From Candidatus Mediterraneibacter gallistercoris (GTDB taxonomy: Bacteria; Bacillota_A; Clostridia; Lachnospirales; Lachnospiraceae), in contig DWWI01000087.1 of the NCBI GenBank assembly GCA_019119745.1, positions 1-11,314 of the forward strand: DNA of 11,314 nucleotides, given 5' to 3'. Below, in pieces: positions 1 to 7,338 of the stretch. The notes beneath the pieces were generated by a model. It saw only the letters and a list, made by a program, of their open reading frames with translations. It was not told the origin of the DNA and did no database searches. The stretch's first letter is position 1. Every line of letters begins with the position of its first letter. The translations under genes were made by a program, and so were the position numbers.

Positions 1-1460
1 GGGTGATCCGTACCTATATCGAGACACTGCTTGAAATGCCGTGGGACAAGGCGGCAAAAGATAATAACGATATCGAATATGCGAAAAAAGTGCTTGATGA
101 AGATCATTACGGACTTGAGCAGGTCAAGGAACGTATTCTGGAATTCCTTGCGGTACGTACTCTGACAAAGAAGGGCGACAGTCCGATCCTTTGCCTTGTA
201 GGACCGCCGGGAACCGGAAAGACTTCTATTGCAAAGTCTCTTGCCCGGGCAATGAAGAAACCATATGTTCGTATTTCTCTGGGCGGCGTGAGGGATGAAG
301 CCGAGATCCGGGGACACAGGAAAACATATGTAGGCGCGATGCCGGGAAGGATCGCAAACGGTATCCGGACTGCCGGAGTAAAAAATCCGGTCATGCTTCT
401 GGATGAAATCGATAAAGTCAGCACAGACTATAAGGGAGATACATTCTCAGCGCTTCTCGAGGTACTTGACGGAGAGCAGAACAGCAAATTCCGGGATCAT
501 TATCTTGAAGTTCCTCTGGATCTGTCGGAAGTAATGTTTATTACCACGGCGAACACTCTGCAGACGATTCCCAGACCGCTGCTTGACCGTATGGAAGTGA
601 TCGAGATCAGCAGTTATACGGAGAATGAGAAACTGCATATCGCCCTGGAACATCTGATACCGAAACAACTGGAAAAGAACGGCCTTACACCGGAGCAGCT
701 CACATTCAGCAGACATGCGATCTGGAAAATGGCCCGCAATTACACGAAGGAAGCGGGCGTGCGCCAGCTTGAGCGCGAGATCGGAAATGTGTGCAGGAAA
801 GCTGCAAAGGAGATTCTGACCACAGAGCGGAAAAAGATCAGTGTTACAGACCGTAATATCCATAAATTCCTCGGAAAGGAAAAATATACATACCAGATGG
901 CGAATCCGGCTTCGGAAGTGGGCATCGTGAGAGGTCTGGCATGGACAAGCGTCGGCGGAGATACACTTCAGATTGAAGTCAATGTAATGCCGGGCAGCGG
1001 TGAACTGATGCTGACAGGACAGCTCGGCGACGTGATGAAGGAATCTGCAAGAGCAGGAATCAGTTATATCCGTTCTGTCAGCAGCAGATATGATATAGCA
1101 GACGACTTCTTTGAGAAGCACGATATTCATGTCCATATACCGGAAGGGGCAGTGCCGAAAGACGGTCCGTCCGCAGGTATCACTATGGCGACAGCCATGC
1201 TGTCTGCCGTGACAGAGAAAAAAGTGCGGGCAGACCTCGCGATGACAGGCGAGATTACGCTCAGGGGACGTGTGCTTCCGATCGGAGGGTTAAAAGAGAA
1301 GCTGCTCGCGGCAAAGAGTGCCGGAATCACTACGGTGCTTGTACCGAAAGAAAATGTGGCGGACGTGGAGGAACTCTCTGCCGAGATCACAAAAGGTCTG
1401 GAGATCATACCGATAGAAAATATGGATGAAGTGCTGGAAAAAGCACTGACAGGAGAATGA
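1..1460 (+). CDS. lon: ATP-dependent protease Lon (LonA type), 3' part
   Basis: The gene is cut by the left window edge. The reading frame is open from base 3, and the GTG there is almost certainly an internal valine, not a start. About 485 residues remain of a family usually near 770-800, so the N-terminal substrate-binding domain is missing. In the visible part the AAA+ domain has Walker A GPPGTGKT at residues 67-74, Walker B VMLLDEID at 130-137, a TTAN sensor near 181-184 and an arginine-rich RPLLDRM segment near 191. The C-terminal protease domain has the Ser-Lys dyad: Ser390 in KDGPSAG and Lys431 in GGLKEK. Lon is a cytoplasmic homohexamer that unfolds and degrades damaged and regulatory proteins. 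The stop is 1 bp before engB, so the two are co-transcribed. In Firmicutes lon commonly lies between clpX and engB, so clpX may be just upstream (inference). Identity is very secure. Confidence 0.98.
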   Translation, partial: VIRTYIETLLEMPWDKAAKDNNDIEYAKKVLDEDHYGLEQVKERILEFLAVRTLTKKGDSPILCLVGPPGTGKTSIAKSLARAMKKPYVRISLGGVRDEAEIRGHRKTYVGAMPGRIANGIRTAGVKNPVMLLDEIDKVSTDYKGDTFSALLEVLDGEQNSKFRDHYLEVPLDLSEVMFITTANTLQTIPRPLLDRMEVIEISSYTENEKLHIALEHLIPKQLEKNGLTPEQLTFSRHAIWKMARNYTKEAGVRQLEREIGNVCRKAAKEILTTERKKISVTDRNIHKFLGKEKYTYQMANPASEVGIVRGLAWTSVGGDTLQIEVNVMPGSGELMLTGQLGDVMKESARAGISYIRSVSSRYDIADDFFEKHDIHVHIPEGAVPKDGPSAGITMATAMLSAVTEKKVRADLAMTGEITLRGRVLPIGGLKEKLLAAKSAGITTVLVPKENVADVEELSAEITKGLEIIPIENMDEVLEKALTGE

Positions 1461-1461
1461 T

Positions 1462-2076
1462 ATGGTAATCAGAAGTATTAATCTGGAGACAGTGTGCGGG
1501 ATCACAAGCACTCTGCCTGTAAATGATAAACCGGAGGTTGCGTTTGCGGGAAAGTCGAATGTCGGAAAATCTTCCCTGATCAATGCGCTCATGAACCGGA
1601 AGTCTTACGCACGCATTTCGGCAACGCCGGGAAAAACGCAGACGATCAATTTCTATAATATTAATGACGAGCTCTATCTGGTGGATCTGCCGGGATACGG
1701 GTATGCCAGAGTGTCGGAAAAAGAGAAAGAGCAGTGGGGGAAGATGATCGAGAGGTATCTGCACAGCTCCGCGCAGCTCAAGGCAGTATTTCTTCTCATC
1801 GACATCAGGCATGCCCCTTCAGCCAATGACAAGATGATGTACCAGTGGGTGATAGAACAGGGATACCAGCCGGTTATTATTGCGACAAAGCTTGACAAAA
1901 TAAAGCGTTCACAGGTACAGAAACATGTTAAAATGTTAAAAGAAGGTCTTTCCCTCGTCCCGGGGACAAAAGTAATTCCGTTTTCATCGACGACGAAACA
2001 GGGACGGGATGAGATATGGGAACTGATTGAAACAGAATGTTTTGGAATAACCGTGGAGGAACAGGATGGAGAATAA
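1462..2076 (+). CDS. engB: Ribosome biogenesis GTPase EngB (YsxC/YihA)
   Basis: A 204-residue TrmE-Era-EngA-EngB family GTPase, normal in length. The GTPase motifs are in order: G1 GKSNVGKS (30-37), the TPGKTQT switch region (55-61), G3 DLPGYG (75-80), G4 TKLDK (142-146) and the SS of G5 (175-176). In Bacillus and Escherichia coli this protein helps late assembly of the large ribosomal subunit and is essential in many species. The ATG at 1462 is preceded by AGGAG at 1451-1455 with 6 bases between, inside the end of lon, so translation is probably coupled. Its last codons overlap the next gene by 11 bp. It depends on the upstream lon transcript, since no promoter of its own is visible. Confidence 0.97.
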   Translation: MVIRSINLETVCGITSTLPVNDKPEVAFAGKSNVGKSSLINALMNRKSYARISATPGKTQTINFYNINDELYLVDLPGYGYARVSEKEKEQWGKMIERYLHSSAQLKAVFLLIDIRHAPSANDKMMYQWVIEQGYQPVIIATKLDKIKRSQVQKHVKMLKEGLSLVPGTKVIPFSSTTKQGRDEIWELIETECFGITVEEQDGE

Positions 2077-3199
2077 TCGTCCGTACTGGCAGGTGGCAAT
2101 ACGACTGCTGTTCAGTCTCCTTGCCACTGCCGCGTTTGTGGTCATAGGATGGAATCTGCTGCGGTTTCTTATGCCGTTTGTCATAGGATGGATTATCGCA
2201 GCTATTGCGGCCCCGCTTGTCAACTGGCTTGAAAAGCGGCTGAAGATTGTGAAAAAGCTGGGGTCAGCTCTTATCGTTATACTGGTGCTTGCCGCCATCA
2301 TACTGGTGATTTATTTCGGAATCAGCCGTCTTGTGGCCGAGATCAGCGACCTGATCAGGAATTTCCCTGAAATGTATGCACAGCTGGAAATCGGATTGCG
2401 GCAGATAGGGGATACGCTTTCGGGTATCTTTGATCGTCTGCCGTCCGGAATTCAGAGCGGCTGGAATGCAGTGGTGAAGAATCTTGACCAGTATATGGGT
2501 AACCTTGTATCCAATATCAGCGAGCCGACTGTGACTGCCGCGGGCAATATAGCGAAACAGGTGCCCTCATATCTGATCAGTTTCCTCGTGTCGGTACTGT
2601 CAGCGTATTTTTTTATCGTACAGCGCGAGGAAGTGCTGAACTGGCTGAAGAAAGTTTCGCCCAAATCCGTGCAGAAACGGATGATACTTGTGATCGACAA
2701 TCTGCGCTATGCTGTGGGCGGATATTTTAAAGCCCAGTTTAAGATCATGGCGATCGTGTTTGTAATTCTCCTTGTGGGGCTGGGAATTCTCAATACGGGA
2801 TACTTCGTTCTTGTGGCATTCCTGATCGCCTTCCTCGACTTCCTGCCATTTTTTGGAACAGGAACAGCGATGATTCCGTGGGCCGTCTATAAATTCTTTA
2901 TGGGTGATTATAAGATGACAGTCGCTCTTATAGTGATCTATGTGATCACACAGGCGGTTCATCAGCTGCTCCAGCCGAAACTCGTAGGTGACAGCGTGGG
3001 CCTGAATCCGCTGGTCACACTCGTTCTGCTCTATATCGGCTACCGTATGGGCGGCATCCTCTGGATGATCCTGGCCGTGCCGATCGGCATGGTGCTTATC
3101 AATATGTGCCAGGCCGGGGCGTTTGACTATATTTTTGATGATGTAAAGATACTTGTGGGCGGAATCCTGGGACTGAAGGAAGAGCCAAAAGAACATTGA
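2066..3199 (+). CDS. ytvI: AI-2E family transporter, YtvI-like sporulation membrane protein
   Basis: A 377-residue polytopic membrane protein of the AI-2E transporter family (formerly UPF0118). Hydrophobic segments lie near residues 12-32, 34-52, 66-86, 167-184, 226-243, 246-262, 284-300 and 315-345. A less hydrophobic stretch between about 90 and 165 is the soluble insert typical of the family. Family signatures are FLDFLPFFGTG (256-266) and LQPKLVGDSVGLNPL (302-316). The GYFKAQ and FFMGDY segments and the overall length match the YtvI subgroup, made during sporulation in Bacillus; its substrate is unknown. GGAGGA at 2055-2060 fixes the ATG at 2066, inside engB, so translation is coupled. 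There is no terminator after it, so transcripts probably continue into rubredoxin. The family call is secure; the ytvI assignment is by resemblance and less so. Confidence 0.85.
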   Translation: MENNRPYWQVAIRLLFSLLATAAFVVIGWNLLRFLMPFVIGWIIAAIAAPLVNWLEKRLKIVKKLGSALIVILVLAAIILVIYFGISRLVAEISDLIRNFPEMYAQLEIGLRQIGDTLSGIFDRLPSGIQSGWNAVVKNLDQYMGNLVSNISEPTVTAAGNIAKQVPSYLISFLVSVLSAYFFIVQREEVLNWLKKVSPKSVQKRMILVIDNLRYAVGGYFKAQFKIMAIVFVILLVGLGILNTGYFVLVAFLIAFLDFLPFFGTGTAMIPWAVYKFFMGDYKMTVALIVIYVITQAVHQLLQPKLVGDSVGLNPLVTLVLLYIGYRMGGILWMILAVPIGMVLINMCQAGAFDYIFDDVKILVGGILGLKEEPKEH

Positions 3200-3224
3200 A
3201 AAAGTATCGAGGGTATGGTATTAT
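3196..3224 (+). promoter_or_regulatory. Sigma-A promoter for rubredoxin
   Basis: TTGAAA (3196-3201) and TATTAT (3219-3224) are separated by exactly 17 bases, each one mismatch from consensus. The -35 box overlaps the stop codon of the upstream membrane protein gene. The start point would be near 3231, leaving a leader of about 70 bases before the rubredoxin ATG. This would let rubredoxin be expressed apart from the lon operon. A TATAAT at 3275-3280 lacks a matching -35 box and sits against the ribosome site, so it was not chosen. Confidence 0.7.
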
Positions 3225-3301
3225 GATTAAGGGTGAAATTCCCTGTATATGAAAGAAGAAAAGACAGAATAATTTATAATGATCACAGGAGGTATCAGGT
3301 T

Positions 3302-3463
3302 ATGAAAAAATATGTATGTGACGTATGCGGATACATTTACGATGAAGCGGCAGGAGATCCGGATAACGGTATCGAGCCCGGCACAAAATGGGAAGACGTT
3401 CCGGATGATTTCCTCTGTCCGCTGTGTGGAGTGGGAAAAGACCAGTTTTCAGAAGTTGAATAA
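3302..3463 (+). CDS. Rubredoxin
   Basis: A 53-residue small electron carrier, the usual length for clostridial rubredoxins. It has the two iron-binding cysteine knuckles, CDVCGY (Cys6, Cys9) and CPLCGVGK (Cys39, Cys42), which hold a single Fe in an Fe(Cys)4 site. The conserved acidic and aromatic core (Y11, Y13, [11 protein letters not shown]30, F37) is also present. Rubredoxins act in the cytoplasm of anaerobes, passing electrons from flavoprotein or ferredoxin reductases to oxygen- and peroxide-reducing enzymes. The ATG at 3302 is chosen because AGGAGG lies at 3287-3292 with 9 bases between. The frame is open back to a GTG at 3233, but that has no ribosome site and would add residues foreign to the family. 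It lies between a strong promoter and a strong terminator, so it probably gives an abundant short mRNA. The flavoprotein downstream is a possible partner (inference). Confidence 0.97.
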   Translation: MKKYVCDVCGYIYDEAAGDPDNGIEPGTKWEDVPDDFLCPLCGVGKDQFSEVE

Positions 3464-3483
3464 CCCACTTGATCAGATGAAGT

Positions 3484-3532
3484 AAAACTGCCGCCCACGG
3501 CCTTTCAGGAGGAGTGGGACGGCAGTTTTTTT
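3484..3532 (+). terminator. Intrinsic terminator after rubredoxin
   Basis: CTGCCG (3488-3493) pairs with CGGCAG (3520-3525), and CCCAC (3494-3498) pairs with GTGGG (3514-3518), with one bulged A at 3519 and a 15-base loop. An A4 tract precedes the stem and seven T residues (3526-3532) follow it. It ends only 26 bp before the next start codon, so the flavoprotein gene may depend on read-through. Confidence 0.9.
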
Positions 3533-3558
3533 AATAATTATGAAAGGAAAAGCAAAAT

Positions 3559-4929
3559 ATGGACAGATATGATGTGATCATAATAGGAGCCGGACCGGGA
3601 GGGATATTTGCGGCGTATGAGCTGATGCAGAAGGCGCCGCAGCTCAAAGTGGCTGTATTTGAATCCGGGAATCCCCTGGAGAAAAGAAAATGCCCGATTG
3701 ACGGAAAGAAAGTAAAGAGCTGTATCAACTGCAAGACATGCGCGATCATGAGCGGTTTCGGCGGAGCTGGTGCATTTTCGGATGGAAAATATAATATCAC
3801 CAATGACTTTGGAGGCACGCTTTACGAATATATTGGGAAGGATACAGCAATTGATCTGATGCACTATGTCGATGAGATTAATGTGAGATACGGCGGCGAG
3901 GGCACAAAGATGTACTCTACTGCAGGTACAAAATTCAAGAAGCTGTGTATGCAGAATAAGCTTAAACTGCTGGATGCGTCGGTGCGTCACCTGGGCACGG
4001 ACATCAATTATATCGTTCTGGAGAATATGTTCGATGAGCTGAAAGAAAAGGTTGAGTTCCACTTTAACAGTCATGTGGATAATCTGGAGATTGACGGCGA
4101 CGGCTATAAAGTGACGTGCGCGGGTCAGGTTTATGAGTGCGGCAGATGTATCGTATCCGTAGGCAGGAGTGGAAGCAAATGGATGGAAAAAATCTGTGAA
4201 GGGCTGGACATACCTACCAAATCAAACCGTGTGGATATCGGCGTGCGGGTTGAGCTTCCGGCCGTGATATTTTCCCATCTGACCGATGAACTTTATGAGA
4301 GCAAGATCGTGTACCGTACGGAGAAATTTGAGGACAAGGTAAGGACATTCTGTATGAATCCATACGGTATCGTGGTAAATGAAAATACAAACGGAATCGT
4401 CACAGTAAACGGCCACAGTTATGAAGATCCGAAGAAGCAGACAGAAAATACAAACTTCGCCCTGCTGGTGGAGAAACATTTTTCTGAGCCTTTCAAGGAC
4501 AGCAACGGGTATGGGGAGAGCATCGCAAGACTTTCCAATATGCTCGGCGGCGGAGTGATGGTTCAGAGATTCGGCGATCTGATCCGCGGCAGGAGAAGTA
4601 CGGCAAAGAGGATCGAAGAAGGATTTGTGCGGCCTACACTTTCTGCAGAACCGGGAGATCTGAGCCTTGTGCTTCCGAAGCGTATTCTTGACGGCATCAT
4701 TGAGATGGTGTATGCGCTTGATAAGATCGCGCCGGGAACAGCGAACGACGATACACTGCTCTATGGAGTGGAAGTAAAATTCTATAATATGGAAGTTCAG
4801 CTGAACGAGCATCTGGAGACAATACACAAAGGGCTTTACGTAATCGGAGACGGAAGCGGAGTGACACACTCTCTGTCCCATGCGTCGGCCAGCGGTGTAT
4901 ATGTCGCAAGAGAGATTGCGGGTGAATAA
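3559..4929 (+). CDS. FAD-dependent dehydrogenase, COG2509-type flavoprotein
   Basis: A 456-residue flavoprotein. The N-terminus has a Rossmann dinucleotide fold with GAGPGG at residues 10-15 and Glu35 at the end of the second strand, for the FAD ribose. The C-terminus carries the second FAD signature GDGSG (430-434) followed by a helix through the small-residue segment HASASG. Between them lies a cysteine cluster, Cys45, Cys55, Cys58 and Cys61, followed by SGFGGAGAFSDGK (65-77). That arrangement is typical of the uncharacterised FAD-dependent dehydrogenases grouped as COG2509; substrate and electron acceptor are unknown. The cysteines could bind metal or an iron-sulfur centre (inference). AAAGGA at 3543-3548 precedes the ATG at 3559 by 10 bases. 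No separate promoter fits between the upstream terminator and this start. A metallohydrolase gene follows after 22 bp, so the two are probably co-transcribed. Family secure, function open. Confidence 0.88.
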   Translation: MDRYDVIIIGAGPGGIFAAYELMQKAPQLKVAVFESGNPLEKRKCPIDGKKVKSCINCKTCAIMSGFGGAGAFSDGKYNITNDFGGTLYEYIGKDTAIDLMHYVDEINVRYGGEGTKMYSTAGTKFKKLCMQNKLKLLDASVRHLGTDINYIVLENMFDELKEKVEFHFNSHVDNLEIDGDGYKVTCAGQVYECGRCIVSVGRSGSKWMEKICEGLDIPTKSNRVDIGVRVELPAVIFSHLTDELYESKIVYRTEKFEDKVRTFCMNPYGIVVNENTNGIVTVNGHSYEDPKKQTENTNFALLVEKHFSEPFKDSNGYGESIARLSNMLGGGVMVQRFGDLIRGRRSTAKRIEEGFVRPTLSAEPGDLSLVLPKRILDGIIEMVYALDKIAPGTANDDTLLYGVEVKFYNMEVQLNEHLETIHKGLYVIGDGSGVTHSLSHASASGVYVAREIAGE

Positions 4930-4951
4930 GAGGCAGTATAGGAGGGCAGTG

Positions 4952-5755
4952 ATGAAACTGACAATGCTGGGAACAGGAAATGCCGTCGTGACAAATTGTT
5001 ATAATACATGCTTTGTGCTCAGCGATGATGGAAAGTACTTCCTTGTGGACGGCGGAGGCGGAAACGGTATTCTCAGCCGGATGAAAGATGCCGGCATTGA
5101 CTGGCATGATATCCATGATATCTTTGTGACGCATAAGCATATGGACCACATTCTGGGTGTGATGTGGGTGATCCGTATGATCACTCAGGCGATGAAACGG
5201 GATGCTTATGAAGGCGAAGTCAGGATATACGGACATAAAAAAGTATTGTGCATTCTTGATGATATGTCCCATATGCTGCTTTCGAAAAAGGAGGCGGAAC
5301 TTGTAGGAAACAGGATTCTTTTTGTCCCGGTATCAGACGGCGATGTATGCGAGATTATCGGACATAAAACAACTTTCTTTAATATACACTCATCAAAAAC
5401 GAAACAGCATGGGTTTACTATGTATCTGAACCGTACGGACAAACTGAGCTGCTGCGGAGATGAACCGTATAATGATACGGAACGCATGTATGTACAGGGA
5501 AGTAAATGGCTGCTCCATGAGGCATTCTGCCTTGCTTCCGATGCAGAGCATTATGCGCCGTACGAGAAACATCATTCCACAGTAAAAGATGCATGTACTG
5601 CGGCAGAGAAGCTGCATGTGGAAAACCTGATTCTGTATCATACGGAAGATTCGGATATGGGCACAAGAAAAGAAAGATATACTGCTGAAGGAAAGCGGTA
5701 TTACAAAGGGAATCTGTATGTGCCGGATGATCTGGAGACGATTGATATAAGCTGA
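4952..5755 (+). CDS. RNase Z-like MBL-fold metallohydrolase
   Basis: A 267-residue metallo-beta-lactamase fold hydrolase. The N-terminus MLGTGNAV and the following VDGGGGNG match the first strands of the fold. The main metal motif is THKHMDH (His61, His63, Asp65, His66). Further likely ligands and motifs follow in RNase Z order: His153 (KQHG), Asp170 (CCGD), LLHEAF (187-192), KHHST (206-210) and His230 (ILYH). This order resembles tRNA 3'-end nucleases and related phosphodiesterases. No clear exosite arm for tRNA is visible, so the substrate may be another phosphoester or ester. The ATG at 4952 follows GGAGGG (4941-4946); an in-frame ATG at 4880 inside the flavoprotein gene lacks such a site and would add a basic tail foreign to the fold. 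It lies 22 bp behind the flavoprotein and is probably co-transcribed. No terminator follows it. Confidence 0.85.
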   Translation: MKLTMLGTGNAVVTNCYNTCFVLSDDGKYFLVDGGGGNGILSRMKDAGIDWHDIHDIFVTHKHMDHILGVMWVIRMITQAMKRDAYEGEVRIYGHKKVLCILDDMSHMLLSKKEAELVGNRILFVPVSDGDVCEIIGHKTTFFNIHSSKTKQHGFTMYLNRTDKLSCCGDEPYNDTERMYVQGSKWLLHEAFCLASDAEHYAPYEKHHSTVKDACTAAEKLHVENLILYHTEDSDMGTRKERYTAEGKRYYKGNLYVPDDLETIDIS

Positions 5756-5811
5756 AATCAGGAAAACGTAGGCATATATTCGATAGAAAAGAATAGCAGG
5801 CCGCCGGGAAA

Positions 5812-5822
5812 TGTGATAGAAT
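5812..5822 (+). promoter_or_regulatory. Possible extended -10 promoter for the HAD gene
   Basis: TGTG, one base, then TAGAAT (5817-5822) fits the extended -10 pattern common in Gram-positive bacteria. No good -35 box lies 16-18 bases upstream. The rest of the gap 5756-5852 shows no terminator, so the HAD gene may also be read from upstream. Confidence 0.4.
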
Positions 5823-5852
5823 ACCCCTTATATGAAATGAGGCGATATCACT

Positions 5853-6695
5853 ATGATAAAATTACTTGCAGTTGATATGGACGGCACCTGTCTTGACGGA
5901 CGGAGCCGTATGACGGACAGAACACTTCAGGCCTTGAGAAAAGCAGCGGAGAAGGGAGTTGTTATAGTACCGACTACCGGGCGGAATCTGGAATGTATAC
6001 CCCACCGGCTGGCGGCGGGGACACTTCGCACAACTGGGACTTCTGATGATCATGCGAATAAAGGGCTGTTTCGTTATGTGATCAGCTCAAACGGAGCAAG
6101 AGTGACGGACATCCGGAACAGAAAAACAATTTTCCGGGCATCTGTAGACCGTGAAGAAGGTCTGACACTTCTTGAAAAATGCAGAGGGAAAGGTCTGGGG
6201 ATTGCTTCTCACGTCAGACACCGCTATCTTCTGCAGGGACGATTTCTCACTGCGGCAGGACGTATGATATACGGGAAAGACGCAAAAGGCGTTTACTGTG
6301 TACGGAATATGGAATCGTTTATCCGTGCGAATCACTGTGAAGTTGAAGAATTCCAGTTCTATTTTCTTACTCCGGCAGCAAAAGACAAGGTGAAAGCCAT
6401 ATTGAAAGATTATTCTTCCCTGCATGCGGCTTATACCGGGCTCTATGTAGAAGTGTATTCGCAGAATGCTTCAAAAGGAAATGCGCTGGCGGCATTGGCG
6501 GGGCATCTGGGGATCCGACGGGAAGAAATCGCCTGTATCGGTGACGGTGAAAATGATCTGTCAATGTTTGCGGAGTCCGGACTTAAGATCGCTATGGGAA
6601 ATGCGGTAGATAAGCTGAAGATACAGGCAGATCATATTGTTGAGTCGAACCGGAACGAGGGTGCGGCGAGGGCAGTTGAACAGTATATTCTGTGA
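5853..6695 (+). CDS. Cof-type HAD-superfamily phosphatase
   Basis: A 280-residue haloacid dehalogenase-like hydrolase of the Cof (type IIB) group. Motif I is DMDGT with nucleophile Asp8 and acid/base Asp10. Motif II is the threonine of TTGR (41-44). Motif III is Lys208 in NASKG. Motif IV is GDGENDLSMF (230-239), whose Asp231 and Asp235 bind Mg2+. SSNGA (78-82) and the middle residues, about 83-200, correspond to the C2 cap domain that sets specificity. These enzymes dephosphorylate sugar phosphates, nucleotides or cofactors such as pyridoxal phosphate; the substrate cannot be told here. Residues about 52-72 form a slightly long, polar loop after motif II. The ATG at 5853 follows GAGG at 5839-5842. 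The stop codon TGA (6693-6695) lies inside the 71-bp palindrome, so that element supplies the end of the gene. Confidence 0.93.
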   Translation: MIKLLAVDMDGTCLDGRSRMTDRTLQALRKAAEKGVVIVPTTGRNLECIPHRLAAGTLRTTGTSDDHANKGLFRYVISSNGARVTDIRNRKTIFRASVDREEGLTLLEKCRGKGLGIASHVRHRYLLQGRFLTAAGRMIYGKDAKGVYCVRNMESFIRANHCEVEEFQFYFLTPAAKDKVKAILKDYSSLHAAYTGLYVEVYSQNASKGNALAALAGHLGIRREEIACIGDGENDLSMFAESGLKIAMGNAVDKLKIQADHIVESNRNEGAARAVEQYIL

Positions 6696-6761
6696 AAAAA
6701 GTGTGAACGGGGACGTAGTAAAACCCGGTTTTACTACGTCCCCGTTCACACTTTTTTCACA
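6691..6761. terminator. Bidirectional intrinsic terminator between convergent genes
   Basis: On both strands the RNA forms a long G+C-containing stem (arms include GAACGGGGACGTAG and its complement) and ends in a T6 tract (6752-6757 on the plus strand; the matching A6 at 6695-6700 is the T6 on the minus strand). It can stop the HAD transcript from the left and the coat-gene transcript from the right. Confidence 0.88.
6691..6761. repeat. 71-bp perfect palindrome (35-bp arms, 1-bp centre)
   Basis: The arms 6691-6725 and 6727-6761 are exact reverse complements around a single C at 6726; symmetry breaks just outside, where 6690 and 6762 do not pair. The element spans almost the whole gap between the last sense codon of the HAD gene and the stop of the minus-strand coat gene (6764-6766). 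Such length and perfection exceed an ordinary terminator and suggest a REP- or MITE-like repeated element (inference; copies elsewhere cannot be seen from this window). Confidence 0.9.
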
Positions 6762-6763
6762 AT

Positions 6764-7012
6764 TTAGCCGGCCTGCACGATGGATTTTACATGATCGATT
6801 TCAGCCTGTGTTGCCTTTTCAGCCGGAACATAATAGCTGCGTTCTCTGGCTGCATTGTACATTTTCTCCTGAGACATCTCGCACTGGTTGCGGATCTGCT
6901 TTAAGCACTGTTTCAGTTCTTTGTTTTCTGTCTGCGGGATCATGTCCCCGAACATTTTCAGTTCCCCGTTTATGCCGACAAGGGCGTCGGCTACCATTGT
7001 CTTTTCGTCCAT
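6764..7012 (-). CDS. Small CotF-like spore coat protein
   Basis: An 82-residue, mostly helical protein that resembles the small spore coat proteins related to the CotF domain of Bacillus, which has a ferritin-like helical hairpin. The visible pattern is a first helix (about 4-25, VADALVGINGELKMF), a second helix (about 28-57, with KQIRNQCEMSQEKMY) and a short YYVPAEKA tail segment typical of this group. It contains two cysteines (36 and 44). The ATG at 7012 is preceded by GAGGT with 7 bases between; the frame is open upstream to 7075 but those residues (basic, HIRRRNKEK) have no ribosome site and look like leader. A CATACCATA box lies 44 bases ahead of the start. It is the second of two coat genes on this strand. 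Function is by resemblance only. Confidence 0.72.
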   Translation of the reverse strand: MDEKTMVADALVGINGELKMFGDMIPQTENKELKQCLKQIRNQCEMSQEKMYNAARERSYYVPAEKATQAEIDHVKSIVQAG

Positions 7013-7056
7013 TCTGATACCTCGCTGAATTAGTTTTTCTTTGTTTCTACGTCTGA

Positions 7057-7084
7057 TATGGTATGCTGTCAGCATTGTACTGTG
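7057..7084 (-). promoter_or_regulatory. Putative sigma-K-type promoter for the downstream coat gene
   Basis: Read on the minus strand, CACA (7081-7084) is followed after 15 bases by CATACCATA (7057-7065). This fits the published mother-cell sigma-K pattern (AC, about 16-17 bases, CATAnnnTA) to within one base of spacing. The expected start point lies about 38 bases before the ATG at 7012. It sits in the 107-bp gap between the two coat genes, allowing separate late expression of the second one. Confidence 0.5.
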
Positions 7085-7119
7085 ATTTCGCTTATGGTCA
7101 TTTCCGGTTCCGGTCCGGA

Positions 7120-7302
7120 TTACAGGAATTTCATGAGCTCCTGTTTGTTTTTCATTGCGGAATCAGCTGCGTCCTGGAACAGCTTTTTAATCTCCGGATC
7201 CTCTGTTTTTGACGCATAGTCTGTCATCTTACAGTGAGTGGTTGAGTAACCGCCGATCAGATGGCGCAGGTTCTGAAGATCAAGAATTGAAATCTCTGAC
7301 AT
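7120..7302 (-). CDS. Small CotF-like spore coat protein, short paralogue
   Basis: A 60-residue protein that is nearly all helix: an amphipathic helix LDLQNLRHLIGGYSTTHCKM (8-27) and a second helix from PEIKKLFQDAAD to the C-terminus. LQNLRHLIGG followed by a D-P-E-I-K segment is characteristic of small clostridial coat proteins with a CotF or ferritin-like hairpin. There are two near ATG codons, at 7308 and 7302. The strong ribosome site AGGAGG (7311-7316, complement strand) is only a base or two from the first, and 7 bases after AGGAGGG from the second, so 7302 is chosen. It precedes the other coat gene by 107 bp, and each has its own CATA box. The two proteins probably act together in the coat (inference). 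Confidence 0.72.
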   Translation of the reverse strand: MSEISILDLQNLRHLIGGYSTTHCKMTDYASKTEDPEIKKLFQDAADSAMKNKQELMKFL

Positions 7303-7338
7303 TGTCATTCCCTCCTTGTTTTATATGAATTCAGGAGA

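Noticed and set aside
447..1136. A 229-codon open frame on the minus strand inside lon
   Set aside because: It lies wholly antisense to the conserved AAA+ domain of lon, has a cysteine- and histidine-rich composition typical of shadow frames, and has no ribosome site.
3275..3280. A TATAAT just before the rubredoxin ribosome site
   Set aside because: There is no -35 box at the right distance, and the start point would fall on the ribosome site.
3233..3301. An N-terminal extension of rubredoxin from a GTG start
   Set aside because: No ribosome site precedes the GTG, while AGGAGG precedes the ATG at 3302, which gives the exact usual rubredoxin length.
4880..4951. An upstream ATG for the RNase Z-like protein
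   Set aside because: It overlaps the flavoprotein gene by 50 bp, lacks a ribosome site, and adds residues before the first beta strand of the fold; GGAGGG supports 4952.
6637..7017. A 126-codon plus-strand frame crossing the palindrome
   Set aside because: It runs through the terminator and antisense to the coat gene; the translation has no recognisable pattern.
7102..7119. Three close CCGG-type units in the gap between the coat genes
   Set aside because: The run is too short and irregular to call a repeat, and no T-run follows to make it a terminator.
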